Shown here: one piece after another, positions 46,950-55,269 of the stretch | Layout of the letters: every line of letters begins with the position of its first letter | Position numbering within the stretch: the first letter of the stretch is position 1 | Notes under the pieces: model-generated | The model's input: only the letters and a program-made list of their open reading frames with translations | What the model was told of the DNA's origin: nothing | The model's database searches: none | IMG/VR virus record: IMGVR_UViG_3300029993_000005 | Span: 1 to 64,000 of that record | Length of the DNA stretch: 64,000 bases | Direction: 5' to 3' (one strand) | Origin: a virus | Made by a program: the position numbers and the translations under genes

Positions 46950-47288
46950 CTAGGCTAGCACACCACGGGCTGGCGGCTTCAACAATCGTGCTTGATCCGA
47001 CGAAGCTTCGATGAATGCTTTTATTTCTGAGGGCTGGCGAACAACGGGCAGGCACTCAGGCAGATTGTCCGCGATCCACATATCGGCTTCGCCCTTAGTC
47101 TTGAAACTGTCGATAGCCGGACGCTTTTGAATTTCTACACCGAATTCATCCTGCACTGAAATGCTACGTGTTTTTGAGCGCAGGGCAGTCCATTCTTTGT
47201 GCCCTGGATTCTTGATGAGAACCACCCAGTGCGGACTATGATATTCGATACAGACTTCAAGTTTCGGACTTTTCTGTGCACGCCACAT
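46950..47288 (-). CDS. Hypothetical protein, 112 aa
   Basis: Strand-rich first half (KLEVCIEYHSPHWVVLIKNP), then helices (EADMWIADNLPE). Not recognised. AAAGGA lies between the TAGTAAATA motif (47302-47310) and the ATG. Confidence 0.55.
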   Translation of the reverse strand: MWRAQKSPKLEVCIEYHSPHWVVLIKNPGHKEWTALRSKTRSISVQDEFGVEIQKRPAIDSFKTKGEADMWIADNLPECLPVVRQPSEIKAFIEASSDQARLLKPPARGVLA

Positions 47289-47301
47289 AAACTGTATCCT
47301 T

Positions 47302-47310
47302 TATTTACTA
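47302..47310 (-). promoter_or_regulatory. TAGTAAATA motif (candidate late promoter)
   Basis: Lies only 14 bases before the ATG at 47288. If it is a T4-type -10 element, the transcript would begin within or after the AAAGGA site, so this copy argues for caution. See the finding on this motif. Confidence 0.3.
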
Positions 47311-47362
47311 GGCTAAAAATGGTGATTGGGTGAAAGCTGTAATTAGTGTTGTTTTTGTCTAT

Positions 47363-47845
47363 TTACCGGGCTTGAATTTCTGCTCCTGCCTGGTCCAATA
47401 ATTGAAACAACCCGTCACGACACTTTAAAGCTCTTCCTTGCGAGTCAGTGGTACTCTTACGATCAACTGATCTATAATAATCAAATAATAAATCAAGATC
47501 AGCACCAACAGGGATCCTTTCGCGTAATTGCACATGGAAGATCTCACGTTCGCCTGCGGGCAGAGCTTCGAACATGGTGTCGTTTAACTCCACAAACCAA
47601 ATAGGCCATCCAGCGCTCTCAGCCACGATTTCATGTAAAAAATCTATATTAGTGTGAAAATTGGGTTTGAGCTCATATGCCATGCATCCAACGCTACAAC
47701 CCTTGAACTTTTGTCCCTTGATTGCAGGGAGAATACCGTAGGTGCCGGACATAAGCATATCCAGCTCGTAGTGCTTCTTGGCTAGATTGACGTGCAGTTC
47801 TTTGACTTTGGGATCGTTGTGATAAGACAGAATCTTGTTGGACAT
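47363..47845 (-). CDS. Ser/Ala/Trp-repeat family paralogue without the repeats, 160 aa
   Basis: Shares SYHNDPKVKELHVxxAKKHYELDMLxSGTYG, CSVGCMAYEL, HIVAESAGWPIWFV and the RIPVGADLD block with 55259-56008, but it ends soon after, without the Ser/Ala/Trp tail. The lost 3' part suggests truncation. RBS AAAGGAAACCGAA in the shared leader. Confidence 0.7.
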   Translation of the reverse strand: MSNKILSYHNDPKVKELHVNLAKKHYELDMLMSGTYGILPAIKGQKFKGCSVGCMAYELKPNFHTNIDFLHEIVAESAGWPIWFVELNDTMFEALPAGEREIFHVQLRERIPVGADLDLLFDYYRSVDRKSTTDSQGRALKCRDGLFQLLDQAGAEIQAR

Positions 47846-47888
47846 TTCGGTTTCCTTTTCGTTGGGTTTTTGTTTGGTAACTGCTAAT

Positions 47889-47897
47889 TATTTACTA
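47889..47897 (-). promoter_or_regulatory. TAGTAAATA motif (candidate late promoter)
   Basis: Lies 44 bases before the ATG at 47845. See the finding on this motif. Confidence 0.4.
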
Positions 47898-47978
47898 TAC
47901 ACTACTATTTCTCGCAGGCAGCAAAAATGTGTCAAGAACAGTTTTGTTGGGCAGTATAGACCTTTTAAACGTTTGAAT

Positions 47979-48656
47979 TTAGGTTGGTGCCGGAATAGGT
48001 GCTTTAGCCAGCAGGTAAGTAAGCATCAAGGATTCGAACACATAGTAATCAACTTCGGGTTGTCCACGAAATACTTGGGCTGCGCTAACTGTAGCACGGG
48101 ATGAACGTGTTAAGGATTGTACTGCAGACTGAGCCGCTGATTGATAGGACCAAGCCTCAGGATTTGTTTGAGACAACGCTAGTCTAGCATGGGCCGCCGC
48201 TTGTTCACAGGCGTCAATAGCCTCCACTAATTTCGAATATACAGGGTTACCAGTTAGCACCGAATTGCAGTAATCCTTGCACAGTTCAATAGCGGCACGG
48301 GTCTCCTTAGCGTAGTCCTCATCATTGTTGGTCAGGGCCGTCAACGTTTTGTTGGCCCTAACGATTGCCAATTGCCATTCAACTACAGACAGATCGGCAC
48401 CAACGGGAATTGCTTTCAGAGTTTGTACCAAATAGGCCCCTGAGTTGTCAGCCGGTTGTCCATCCAAAATAGCTGACACCAACCGAGCTAGCCACGATGG
48501 GATTCCCAGTTTATTTACTTTTTGCTCGGTAAAGGCTCCACCATACATATTTTGCTGTTGAATTAAACCTATTACTTCACGCACGTAATCAATGTCTGTT
48601 GTCAGTTGAGCAAGGCACTGGGCCTTGACTAAAGGATCACTATTGAAGGCTGGCAT
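47979..48656 (-). CDS. Ser/Ala/Trp-repeat family paralogue, 225 aa
   Basis: Shares SDPLVKAQCLAQL, LGIPSWLARL, LKAIPVGADLSVVEWQLAIVRA and NDEDYAKETRAAIELCKDYC with 53510-54247 and 55259-56008. The central CSVGC segment is missing and the C-terminal tail is only a degenerate Ser/Ala run (SYQSAAQSAVQSLTRSS). A -10-like TATACT (47953-47958) lies just downstream of the stop. Confidence 0.7.
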   Translation of the reverse strand: MPAFNSDPLVKAQCLAQLTTDIDYVREVIGLIQQQNMYGGAFTEQKVNKLGIPSWLARLVSAILDGQPADNSGAYLVQTLKAIPVGADLSVVEWQLAIVRANKTLTALTNNDEDYAKETRAAIELCKDYCNSVLTGNPVYSKLVEAIDACEQAAAHARLALSQTNPEAWSYQSAAQSAVQSLTRSSRATVSAAQVFRGQPEVDYYVFESLMLTYLLAKAPIPAPT

Positions 48657-48733
48657 TTTGTTTTCCTATTTTCGGTTAGGTTTTGATGTAATAATTTTGT
48701 TAAGACTAGCACAGCACAAAAGATTCAACTAGA

Positions 48734-48979
48734 CTATTGTTGTTGCTTAATTTCATCGCGTTGAAAAATCAAATTACTAATCTGGTCTTGCATATCATCT
48801 GCTTGCTGTTGAAGCTCGTCAACTTGTTCTTGAAGAGCCTCATGTTCTGATTGTAGGTCAATCAGATCATTAGTTTTAGACCCATACTTGTTATCCATAT
48901 AGGTGTGGAAAGCATCGGCTAGCATCATGGCGCAGAAAAACAAAAAGGCGCAAATTATAAGTACGTTGAGACTGTTCAT
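48734..48979 (-). CDS. Membrane-anchored coiled-coil protein, 81 aa
   Basis: A hydrophobic N-terminal helix (residues 5-24) and a long coiled coil (residues about 38-81: QSEHEALQEQVDELQQQADD). The layout matches an inner-membrane spanin (Rz-like) but also other phage membrane proteins; no partner o-spanin is visible. The ATG overlaps the previous stop (ATGA). Confidence 0.55.
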   Translation of the reverse strand: MNSLNVLIICAFLFFCAMMLADAFHTYMDNKYGSKTNDLIDLQSEHEALQEQVDELQQQADDMQDQISNLIFQRDEIKQQQ

Positions 48980-49125
48980 TTGGACTCGTCCTTAGGAAAT
49001 TTTGTGGACAGCATCTCTTCTAGTTTAATACAATCCTCTAGGTTAGATGTCAGCATCCAATGGTTAAATAGTTTTCTCAGTCTGCCCCGTGTTGTTTTAT
49101 TTGCTTCTGAGTTCGGGGGCCTCAT
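48976..49125 (-). CDS. Small basic protein, 49 aa
   Basis: Starts MRPPNSEANKTTRGRLRKLF and continues with a helical, acidic end (SNLEDCIKLEEMLSTKFP). Its stop overlaps the ATG of the coiled-coil protein (AAATGA). The ribosome-binding site is weak (CTGAGA). Supported by gene-end overlap. Confidence 0.45.
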   Translation of the reverse strand: MRPPNSEANKTTRGRLRKLFNHWMLTSNLEDCIKLEEMLSTKFPKDESK

Positions 49126-49152
49126 TCTCAGGGTATTGTTTCGACGCAGCCC

Positions 49153-49746
49153 TTATTTATCGTGGGCAATAGCGATGGCTTCAATCTCAGAAATGGCTTC
49201 ACGTAGAGCCTGCACATATGAATAACAGGCAACGCGGTCAAACGAGAAGTACGAAGACGAACGAATTTCTGGGGAAGTCTGCCGCTTACTTACGTTCAGA
49301 CAAGCGTGTGGGTTACCAAGCTGGGTTACTACGTTTATAGACAATGTGTATTCTTCCAGCTTATGGACGATCCAATCGATCAAGCCTGCCTCAACCTTGA
49401 CAACAGGTTGACCGAACGGCCGTTCAGTGTTCGCCATCCGGGTCACAGGAAATCCCTGTTCAATGTTTATACCACGAGAATTGAGGGCCATCGTCAAGTA
49501 AGCTGAAAATTCAATAACCGACATTTTGGCGACTGCACGCTTGCCGATCAGGGTATTGGCGTATCGGGTGTAAAGGACGGCACATAATTCCTTGACCTCT
49601 TTTATGGTCAGATGACTGCCGATCAATTCGTTAGTACCAATACGGTTTGTATCTGCAGATACCTCGCCTTTACGATTGTTGACGATGACGCGCATGTTGT
49701 TCAACACATTAAACTGGATCAATTCAAATTTCTGTTCGAAATTCAT
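49153..49746 (-). CDS. Hypothetical protein, 197 aa
   Basis: Starts MNFEQKFELIQFNVLNNMRV. Contains helices around residues 45-85 and a strand-rich centre. The C-terminal SYVQALREAISEIEAIA loosely resembles DYVRALHLAIEDFE in the gene at 50724-51617. Function unknown. Confidence 0.55.
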   Translation of the reverse strand: MNFEQKFELIQFNVLNNMRVIVNNRKGEVSADTNRIGTNELIGSHLTIKEVKELCAVLYTRYANTLIGKRAVAKMSVIEFSAYLTMALNSRGINIEQGFPVTRMANTERPFGQPVVKVEAGLIDWIVHKLEEYTLSINVVTQLGNPHACLNVSKRQTSPEIRSSSYFSFDRVACYSYVQALREAISEIEAIAIAHDK

Positions 49747-49832
49747 TTGCTTTCTCTTCTTGGTTGTAAGAGGGTTAGACCGGCTTGGCCCTAGCGGTGT
49801 TGTCTGTGAACTCTATTTCAAATGTCCATTAG

Positions 49833-50708
49833 TTACGAAATGTTGAAGCCAGCCAGTGTCTTGGCACGCACACGTTCACCGAGATCGCGATTTTCAAAAC
49901 GTTGTGCACGGATGCTGGGTGGTGCACCAAAAAATCCCTGTGCTACGTTGAAGCCATCGGCTACACCCGCTTTGACAGCCGCTAGGATGTCATCCTTAGT
50001 CCAGGAAAAATTCTGTGTACTGGGGTTGCGAACCTCGCGAACTCGATCAAGCATGAAATCAAACTTGATTTCCTCCTCTAAGGAATAGAAGGTAACGGGT
50101 AGGTGGCGGTAATGATTGTATATGACACCACGTTTCACTAGATGCATATCGATGTCACGGTGCATTTGGCTGAAGGCCCGACCCTCAGGAGTATAAGCAC
50201 CAACGTCATAGCAATAGCCACGATCATCGCGTTCCATATAATACTGGATAGACTGGATAACCCAAGTGTAGGTTAAACGTTCCTTAGCAGTCTGCTGTTG
50301 AACCCAAACTTCGTCACCTTCCCAAAATTTGGTATCAGGTAATGGTCCGACGTAAGAACGGTTCACGAGTTTATTTTGCAAATCGTTGTAATTGTCCTCC
50401 TTAAGAAGACTGGCATATTCTTCTTGGTAGCGACGGTCGTCTTCTTGTTTGTCTATCAGACAGATAGAGTAACCATCACTGTTTTCAGTGACGCCGTTGT
50501 CCCAAGACACCACGGCTACCCCGTCTTGTTCATACACGCCTTGTTCGCGACACAGATAACCAATGCGTTCTCGATATGACAGAATACGCGTCTTGGATAG
50601 TATGGTGCCCTCTGTGCCATCGGCTACGCCCCGGCGACCCCAGACACGAGCCTCGTTATCCATTTGCATTACGACGCGATCACCGACACGAAGTTGTGAA
50701 CTTAACAT
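49833..50708 (-). CDS. Hypothetical protein, 291 aa
   Basis: Starts MLSSQLRVGDRVVMQMDNEA with SH3-like strands (GDRVVM, DGTEGTILSKTR, VAVVSWDNGVTE) and repeated aromatic segments later (YTWVIQSIQYYMERDDRGYC). It ends in a helical region (FSWTKDDILAAVKAGVADGF). Not recognised. RBS GGAGTTAATCAA. Confidence 0.55.
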   Translation of the reverse strand: MLSSQLRVGDRVVMQMDNEARVWGRRGVADGTEGTILSKTRILSYRERIGYLCREQGVYEQDGVAVVSWDNGVTENSDGYSICLIDKQEDDRRYQEEYASLLKEDNYNDLQNKLVNRSYVGPLPDTKFWEGDEVWVQQQTAKERLTYTWVIQSIQYYMERDDRGYCYDVGAYTPEGRAFSQMHRDIDMHLVKRGVIYNHYRHLPVTFYSLEEEIKFDFMLDRVREVRNPSTQNFSWTKDDILAAVKAGVADGFNVAQGFFGAPPSIRAQRFENRDLGERVRAKTLAGFNIS

Positions 50709-50723
50709 TTGATTAACTCCAAA

Positions 50724-51617
50724 TTAGGAAATGAGGCGCATGAGGCGCTTCAAGTCGAGTAAGGCTTTCAGGGTTGCGGCGGTGAAAGACTCGGTATCCT
50801 CAGATGCGTATATACAGCGCTTGCTGGCGCGACCTTTGGCGAAGGTCTGCACATACATACACATACCGTACTCGAGACCTACCAAGTCGCGCTTGATCGA
50901 GATCTGAGGATTGAGCTCAGCTACTAGCCGCATAATTTCTGACAGGTTCGCAGCGGTCCCCGTAGGTTCAGGCTTTTCGAAATCCTCGATTGCGAGGTGC
51001 AACGCACGTACATAATCAGCTGTGACCGAAGGTTCATACAGAACCCAAAGCTTGGGTTCGCTGCCGAAGGTGTGGACGCCTAGGTAATGTCCATCGTCTT
51101 CCTTTATGGATACAGCCAATCCGTTGTGCGCCAGTCTATGGATCAAGCTGGTTTGATCGAGGTGCTCGTCGGTCGGGTCAACGGCTTTGTCGTTCGTAGG
51201 TTCGTCTTCGGAAGACTTGCCCAACGACTCGCGCGTGGCTTTCTGATTTGCGACGGCCAAACGTACCGAACGTTCAACTTTGCTAAGTCCCTCCTCACCG
51301 TGGATGGCGAGAATCTCGTAGAAGACCAGAAGCAATTGCTGTACGAATTCCTCGCCGGTCTTGGACCGGTAGCCTTTAAATGTAGTGAACGGGACCCGCA
51401 GGGCGGAAGTCAGGAACCGAATAAAGAACGAATGGTCTTCTATGCAACGAACAAATCCTTTGAGCTCAAACTGCAAATCACATTCGGTGTACACTATGAA
51501 TTCGGTATGAGTACGCTTAGCTTGTCTTAAGCTTAAGCAGTTTAGGGCAGTCAAAACCAGGCTACAAACCAGGCTACGGATGAGGTTGGTGTCTTCTGTT
51601 AAGTTGCGTGAGGTCAT
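50724..51617 (-). CDS. Hypothetical protein, 297 aa
   Basis: The N-terminal half is hydrophobic and helical (NLIRSLVCSLVLTALNCLSL), and the middle is acidic and disordered (SSEDEPTNDKAVDPTDEHLD). The C-terminal half has strands (KLWVLYEPSVTADYVRALHL). RBS AGGACTTCATAAC. Function unknown. Confidence 0.5.
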   Translation of the reverse strand: MTSRNLTEDTNLIRSLVCSLVLTALNCLSLRQAKRTHTEFIVYTECDLQFELKGFVRCIEDHSFFIRFLTSALRVPFTTFKGYRSKTGEEFVQQLLLVFYEILAIHGEEGLSKVERSVRLAVANQKATRESLGKSSEDEPTNDKAVDPTDEHLDQTSLIHRLAHNGLAVSIKEDDGHYLGVHTFGSEPKLWVLYEPSVTADYVRALHLAIEDFEKPEPTGTAANLSEIMRLVAELNPQISIKRDLVGLEYGMCMYVQTFAKGRASKRCIYASEDTESFTAATLKALLDLKRLMRLIS

Positions 51618-51647
51618 GTTATGAAGTCCTGTCTTTGATTGTTGTGG

Positions 51648-51959
51648 TTACGCGGGAGCGCCGTTTACCATCCAACGGGCACAGAGGATACGGTCGTCAT
51701 GTAGCAACGATATACGAGCATTGACCGGAAAGACAAATTCAGGGCGGTTGCGAACCAAGGCCCCATACAGGGGGATCGAAGGCTGCGCCAATGCAGCGGC
51801 CATACTTTCGGACACAACCGGTTTGGAGTCGGCAGAAGCCAGTGTTAGGTACACACATTTTTGTGTGGATTCGACCACGCGTCGAGCCTTTTGTTGGTCG
51901 ATCGCACAGAAGCTACAGACATTAACATATGCGTGTTGGTGCGTTGAGCAGAACGGCAT
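51648..51959 (-). CDS. Zinc-ribbon-like protein, 103 aa
   Basis: Starts MPFCSTHQHAYVNVCSFCAI: Cys4, His7, His9 and the pair Cys15-Cys18 form a plausible zinc site. The rest is a small mixed domain. The ATG at 51959 has AAGGAAG within the shared leader; a longer frame to 52055 is not supported. Confidence 0.6.
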   Translation of the reverse strand: MPFCSTHQHAYVNVCSFCAIDQQKARRVVESTQKCVYLTLASADSKPVVSESMAAALAQPSIPLYGALVRNRPEFVFPVNARISLLHDDRILCARWMVNGAPA

Positions 51960-51993
51960 GGTCTCTTCCTTTTCGTTGGGGTGCGGTTCATGA

Positions 51994-52395
51994 CTATGAA
52001 TAATAGTTCTCAGTGCGTGATAGGTAATCCACGAATTTTTCGGGGCCAGCGGCACGTGCTTTCACAAAAGCTGGATAGTCCTGTAGATGCTGCAATACAT
52101 GAAGAAGATCTTGAATAGTACTGCCGTAGCTATCGGAGATAATATAAGTATGATCGTCATATTTGCCCAAACCCAGTTCCCAACGTTCATCTTTGGTGGC
52201 GGTGTATAACAATTCGCCTCGAAACATCGGTTCTGAGTAGTCCACATTATCGTCCAGCTTGTCTGTGAGGGTTAGAGTTAGGCGGGACTCTGCGTGTTCG
52301 ATAGTTATTTTGTTTGCATTGTCCTTACGCTCAATAGTTAGACCCCATGCTTTTGCGAACTCTCTGAATACTATTGACGGTTTGTTGATTTTCAT
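51994..52395 (-). CDS. Hypothetical protein, 133 aa
   Basis: Starts MKINKPSIVFREFAKAWGLT; strands in the middle (NKITIEHAESRLTLTLTDKL) and a helical end. Not recognised. RBS AAGGAAATCAAA in the shared leader, promoter at 52430-52458. Confidence 0.6.
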   Translation of the reverse strand: MKINKPSIVFREFAKAWGLTIERKDNANKITIEHAESRLTLTLTDKLDDNVDYSEPMFRGELLYTATKDERWELGLGKYDDHTYIISDSYGSTIQDLLHVLQHLQDYPAFVKARAAGPEKFVDYLSRTENYYS

Positions 52396-52429
52396 TTTGA
52401 TTTCCTTTTCGTTAGGACCTAGTCACTAC

Positions 52430-52458
52430 ACTATAATTTATATTGCAGCTGGTGCCAA
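52430..52458 (-). promoter_or_regulatory. Sigma70-like promoter, class A cassette
   Basis: TTGGCA (52453-52458), 17 bases, TATAGT (52430-52435). It drives 51994-52395. Confidence 0.7.
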
Positions 52459-52461
52459 CCT

Positions 52462-52563
52462 TTATTTTACAAATCCAATGACATCAGCCAGTAACTGAGC
52501 CAAAAAATGAAGGGCATCTAACTTAGACAGCTCGGTATGAGTTGGGCTTAAACTCACGTTCAC
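52462..52563 (-). CDS. Small protein, 33 aa, GTG start
   Basis: (GTG) MNVSLSPTHTELSKLDALHF and a helical end. The GTG overlaps the stop of 52560-52886 (GTGA). There is no independent ribosome-binding site, so it depends on coupled translation. Confidence 0.4.
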   Translation of the reverse strand: MNVSLSPTHTELSKLDALHFLAQLLADVIGFVK

Positions 52564-52886
52564 GCTTGTGCGTAACGCACTTTAACTTCAATCCACTCTT
52601 CAGTTTTGACCGGCGGTTGTTCTTGAATGTCCTCGAAATGGGCACGTACTAAATCTTCGTCTAGGATTTGGTTCGAACGGTCCTTGAATTCGAGTTCCAT
52701 CAAATAACCTTCATCACCATTGAACTGGAAATTCTGACCTTTAGCCTTATCGTACACGAACTGTTCCAAGCTCTCGATTTCGGTCTTGATATCTTTAAGC
52801 TGGGCTACTAAGGCCGCTCTCTTGACGCGTAGACTATATAATTCGTTGGCACGTTCACGTATCGTTTTGTTGTTAATGAACTTCAT
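52560..52886 (-). CDS. Hypothetical coiled-coil protein, 108 aa
   Basis: An N-terminal coiled coil (residues 5-50: NELYSLRVKRAALVAQLKDI, KTEIESLEQFVYDKA) and a strand-rich second half. It may dimerise. Function unknown. Confidence 0.55.
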   Translation of the reverse strand: MKFINNKTIRERANELYSLRVKRAALVAQLKDIKTEIESLEQFVYDKAKGQNFQFNGDEGYLMELEFKDRSNQILDEDLVRAHFEDIQEQPPVKTEEWIEVKVRYAQA

Positions 52887-52888
52887 AA

Positions 52889-53137
52889 TCAGTCCTTACA
52901 ATGGAGCGGGGCAAAGAACAAGTTAAGTAGATCGGACATTTGCATGTTGAAACCAGCGTAGGCCTCGTTTTCAACATAGTCAACTTTATGTTTGAGTAAG
53001 CACAAACGGAAGCACGAGGCATTATTTCTCTCAAAGCTCCAGAACCTGGACAAAAATTTTATAGCTACGTTATTGTCTGCAAAGCCATCATAGGAATCCC
53101 ATACAATTTCTACTGCTGGGTTCCCTCTCAAAAGCAT
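52889..53137 (-). CDS. Hypothetical protein, 82 aa
   Basis: Starts MLLRGNPAVEIVWDSYDGFA; mixed, with Cys residues near the middle and end. The start is weakly supported (no good ribosome-binding site), but the frame is open to the previous gene and has sensible composition. Promoter at 53172-53200. Confidence 0.45.
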   Translation of the reverse strand: MLLRGNPAVEIVWDSYDGFADNNVAIKFLSRFWSFERNNASCFRLCLLKHKVDYVENEAYAGFNMQMSDLLNLFFAPLHCKD

Positions 53138-53171
53138 ACCCGGAAGTTTTAGAATCTCTTTTTCCAGGATA

Positions 53172-53200
53172 AGTATAACTATAGCTTTTTAGTTTGAGAA
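53172..53200 (-). promoter_or_regulatory. Possible promoter
   Basis: TTCTCA (53195-53200), 17 bases, TATACT (53172-53177). It overlaps the end of the 21-residue frame and lies ahead of 52889-53137. Confidence 0.5.
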
Positions 53201-53244
53201 TTCAGTGCTAATAGCTCATTGTATAAATCGAGATTGGTTTTCAC
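53179..53244 (-). CDS. Tiny reading frame, 21 aa, GTG start
   Basis: MKTNLDLYNELLALNSQTKK and Leu. The start has an excellent AAAAGGAGAAATT inside the shared leader (CCTAACGAAAAGG), the strongest argument that it is translated. Confidence 0.45.
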   Translation of the reverse strand: MKTNLDLYNELLALNSQTKKL

Positions 53245-53287
53245 AATTTCTCCTTTTCGTTAGGTAGTTTAGTTGGTGCCTAGGAAT

Positions 53288-53470
53288 TTATGTTACCAGT
53301 TCCCACTTGAGTTCTGAACCGGGCAGGAAATCCTCTTCAAATACAAGTTGCTCAAAAATTGAGCCATCAAAACGTATGACTAAAGCCTCTGCTTGACCCC
53401 TGAACTCGGGCACCTGACGTTCGGTAATAACGAATGACTCCAAACTAGAAAACACAACAACGTAGAACAT
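53288..53470 (-). CDS. Hypothetical protein, 60 aa
   Basis: Starts MFYVVVFSSLESFVITERQV; strand-helix-strand pattern. Not recognised. It has a short leader from the previous gene. Confidence 0.5.
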   Translation of the reverse strand: MFYVVVFSSLESFVITERQVPEFRGQAEALVIRFDGSIFEQLVFEEDFLPGSELKWELVT

Positions 53471-53509
53471 GGTAACTCCTAATTAGGATCGTATAAATTC
53501 AAATAGACA

Positions 53510-54247
53510 TTAAATTTCTACAGGCATGGGCACAGGCACGGACGCAGCAGATAGCAAGTTTAGAAGTGTGTCGCGCTCCCAGAGCCAATGAGCTTCAGCT
53601 GAATCTGCTGCTGAGTATGCTGAATCTATTGCTGAGTATGCTGAATCTGATAATGACCAGTAGGCTGACCGTGCTGCTGACTCTGCTGACCAGGATGCTG
53701 ACTCTGCTGACCAGGATGCTGACCAGTAGGCTGACCGTGCTGACTCTGCTGCTGACTCTGCTGCTGACTTTGCTGCTTCTTTAGCCCTCAGTCTTTGTTC
53801 AGGATTAGCTAAATTTGCAATTTCGGCCTCAAAATAAGCCACGCATTGTTCAATTGCGCTAACACAAACGATGGCATACTCGGCGGGGTTCAAACGCAAA
53901 GGGACAAGTGTATGTTCTGCCCTAGCCTTTGCTAACTGCCATTTAACTTTAGAAACGTCGGCGCCTACGGGTATTACAGTCAAAAAGTCTACCGCAAATT
54001 GTTGAGCATCAATGGGAGAAAGATTCTCAAAAATAGTGTCCTCAAGTCGCGCCAGCCACACGGGTAGACCAAGTTCGATTGGATACTGATCGTGATCGTA
54101 GCTCTCCAAGGTACAGCCAACAGCGCATCCATGTTTAGCTTCAGGGTCCCAGCCTACACGCTGCATGATATTGTCTGCTTCATGATGAGCTTTAAGACGC
54201 GCTACGTATTTAGCTTTAATTGCAGGGTCGCCGTGAAATGCTTTCAT
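53510..54247 (-). CDS. Ser/Ala/Trp-repeat family protein, 245 aa
   Basis: The N-terminal half carries the family blocks (GDPAIKAKYVARLKAHHEAD, GCAVGCTLESY, LGLPVWLARLED, LTVIPVGADVSKVKWQLAKA). Residues about 165-230 are an imperfect repeat of (A/S)-(A/S)-E-S-A and SAYWSASW, a low-complexity tail with Trp/Tyr every 4-8 residues, ending with AEAHWLWERDTLLNLL. The same tail occurs in 55259-56008. The function is unknown; related sequences are common in phages. The ATG at 54247 has AAGGAAC. A longer frame merely translates the promoter. Confidence 0.75.
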   Translation of the reverse strand: MKAFHGDPAIKAKYVARLKAHHEADNIMQRVGWDPEAKHGCAVGCTLESYDHDQYPIELGLPVWLARLEDTIFENLSPIDAQQFAVDFLTVIPVGADVSKVKWQLAKARAEHTLVPLRLNPAEYAIVCVSAIEQCVAYFEAEIANLANPEQRLRAKEAAKSAAESAAESARSAYWSASWSAESASWSAESAARSAYWSLSDSAYSAIDSAYSAADSAEAHWLWERDTLLNLLSAASVPVPMPVEI

Positions 54248-54289
54248 GATCTTGTTCCTTTTCGTTGGGTTGTTTGATTCAGTGATTCC

Positions 54290-54318
54290 AGTATAGTTTA
54301 GGTTGGTGCCAACGTCAA
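54290..54318 (-). promoter_or_regulatory. Sigma70-like promoter, class B cassette
   Basis: TTGACG (54313-54318), 17 bases, TATACT (54290-54295), with TTGGCACC in the spacer. It drives 53510-54247. The leader is the common type. Confidence 0.75.
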
Positions 54319-54326
54319 CAATTATT

Positions 54327-54893
54327 TTAAATAGTCTCGTCAATCTGAGATTCGGCATCAAGCAACAAGCGTGTGAGAACCTGGGTCTTGTTCAATTTCC
54401 AAGTCTTGGCTAGGGCCTCCAAAATTTTTGAGGTTTCGGGACTAAGTGTACTACCGGGCAGGCGCTTGCCTCCAGCTTCTTTCAGTGATGTATAAGCATT
54501 GGTCTTACGAACTCGCTGTTTTGGTTCGGTCTTGGGTTCAATCACGGAGTCATCACTGGTCAGGAGTCTCGCCAAATAGGCGGTCTTTGCATATTGATAC
54601 TCATAGGCGGTCTTTGCATATTGATACTCGGTGAACATAAGTTCAGAGACTTCTTGAGCATACTCAGCAGTACGCAGACTTGCTGAGAAAGTACTCCAAT
54701 TAGGGGCCTCCGGGTAAACCGAGCTATACAGAGAAGTGCTTTTGTCAGCCACAGCTGCTTCAACCAAGCTGAGCATGTCGGCCTGAACTAAATCTGCCTT
54801 GAGTGTTATTTTGTCAAAGAAATCATGACCATCAGCATACGTCGCGGTCAAAATTTCCACCAGTGAGGCAGCGCTATAATATTGTGTGTTCAT
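54327..54893 (-). CDS. Hypothetical protein, 188 aa, with 27-base tandem repeat
   Basis: Helical and acidic N-terminal half, then the duplicated nonapeptide EYQYAKTAY (residues 89-106), a linker, and a C-terminal stretch (SPETSKILEALAKTWKLNKT, RLLLDAES) that may be a ribbon-helix-helix. RBS AAGGAAAGATA. Function unknown. Confidence 0.55.
   Translation of the reverse strand: MNTQYYSAASLVEILTATYADGHDFFDKITLKADLVQADMLSLVEAAVADKSTSLYSSVYPEAPNWSTFSASLRTAEYAQEVSELMFTEYQYAKTAYEYQYAKTAYLARLLTSDDSVIEPKTEPKQRVRKTNAYTSLKEAGGKRLPGSTLSPETSKILEALAKTWKLNKTQVLTRLLLDAESQIDETI
54576..54629 (-). repeat. Perfect tandem 27-base repeat
   Basis: Two exact copies (54576-54602 and 54603-54629) within 54327-54893, each encoding nine residues with Tyr, Gln and Lys. 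The exactness suggests a recent duplication. Confidence 0.95.
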
Positions 54894-54937
54894 TATCTTT
54901 CCTTAATTACGATTTATTTTGTTTTATTACCTACGTT

Positions 54938-55192
54938 TTACTTCGAGCTGGCACCAATACGCTTAGCCTGACGAATCAACGATTCTTCGATAGCCGAACG
55001 CTTGGTCCCATAGTGTTCGGTCAATGTAGCTAAGGCTGCGCTAGCCTCAGCGTTGATGCGGACGGTTCCTAGTCGCTGTCCACCATCTGCAAACAGTGAA
55101 TTCTCCATGGCTTGTACGCGCTCGTTAGCCGTCATGGCTGTGCCTGTGAAAGGACGACCGCGCTTGACTACTATGTTTTTAATTTTTTTCAT
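54938..55192 (-). CDS. Ribbon-helix-helix protein with basic N-terminus, 84 aa
   Basis: MKKIKNIVVKRGRPFTGTAM resembles small phage proteins with an AT-hook-like RGRP. The C-terminal LGTVRINAEASAALATLTEH, SAIEESLIRQAKRI fits a ribbon-helix-helix (Arc/MetJ) DNA-binding fold. It is probably a small repressor or nucleoid protein. RBS GGAGCATGCAAA. Confidence 0.65.
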   Translation of the reverse strand: MKKIKNIVVKRGRPFTGTAMTANERVQAMENSLFADGGQRLGTVRINAEASAALATLTEHYGTKRSAIEESLIRQAKRIGASSK

Positions 55193-55241
55193 TTTGCATG
55201 CTCCAGTTGTTTATTGATCGTTGGTGCCGTGCCTTGCCCTA

Positions 55242-55269
55242 ATTATAGCACAGAGGATTTAGGCTTCAA
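55242..55269 (-). promoter_or_regulatory. Promoter inside the end of 55259-56008
   Basis: TTGAAG (55264-55269), 16 bases, TATAAT (55242-55247). It would give the RHH gene its own expression. Confidence 0.55.

Noticed and set aside
53590-53775. Repeat array resembling CRISPR
   Set aside because: Short irregular repeats inside a coding frame (Ser/Ala/Trp tail), with no uniform spacers and no cas genes.
54248-54361. Conserved peptide FKIIVDVGTNLNYTGITE at the start of long frames (also 57483-57599)
   Set aside because: It is the translation of the class B promoter and leader; the real genes start after it, at ribosome-binding sites.
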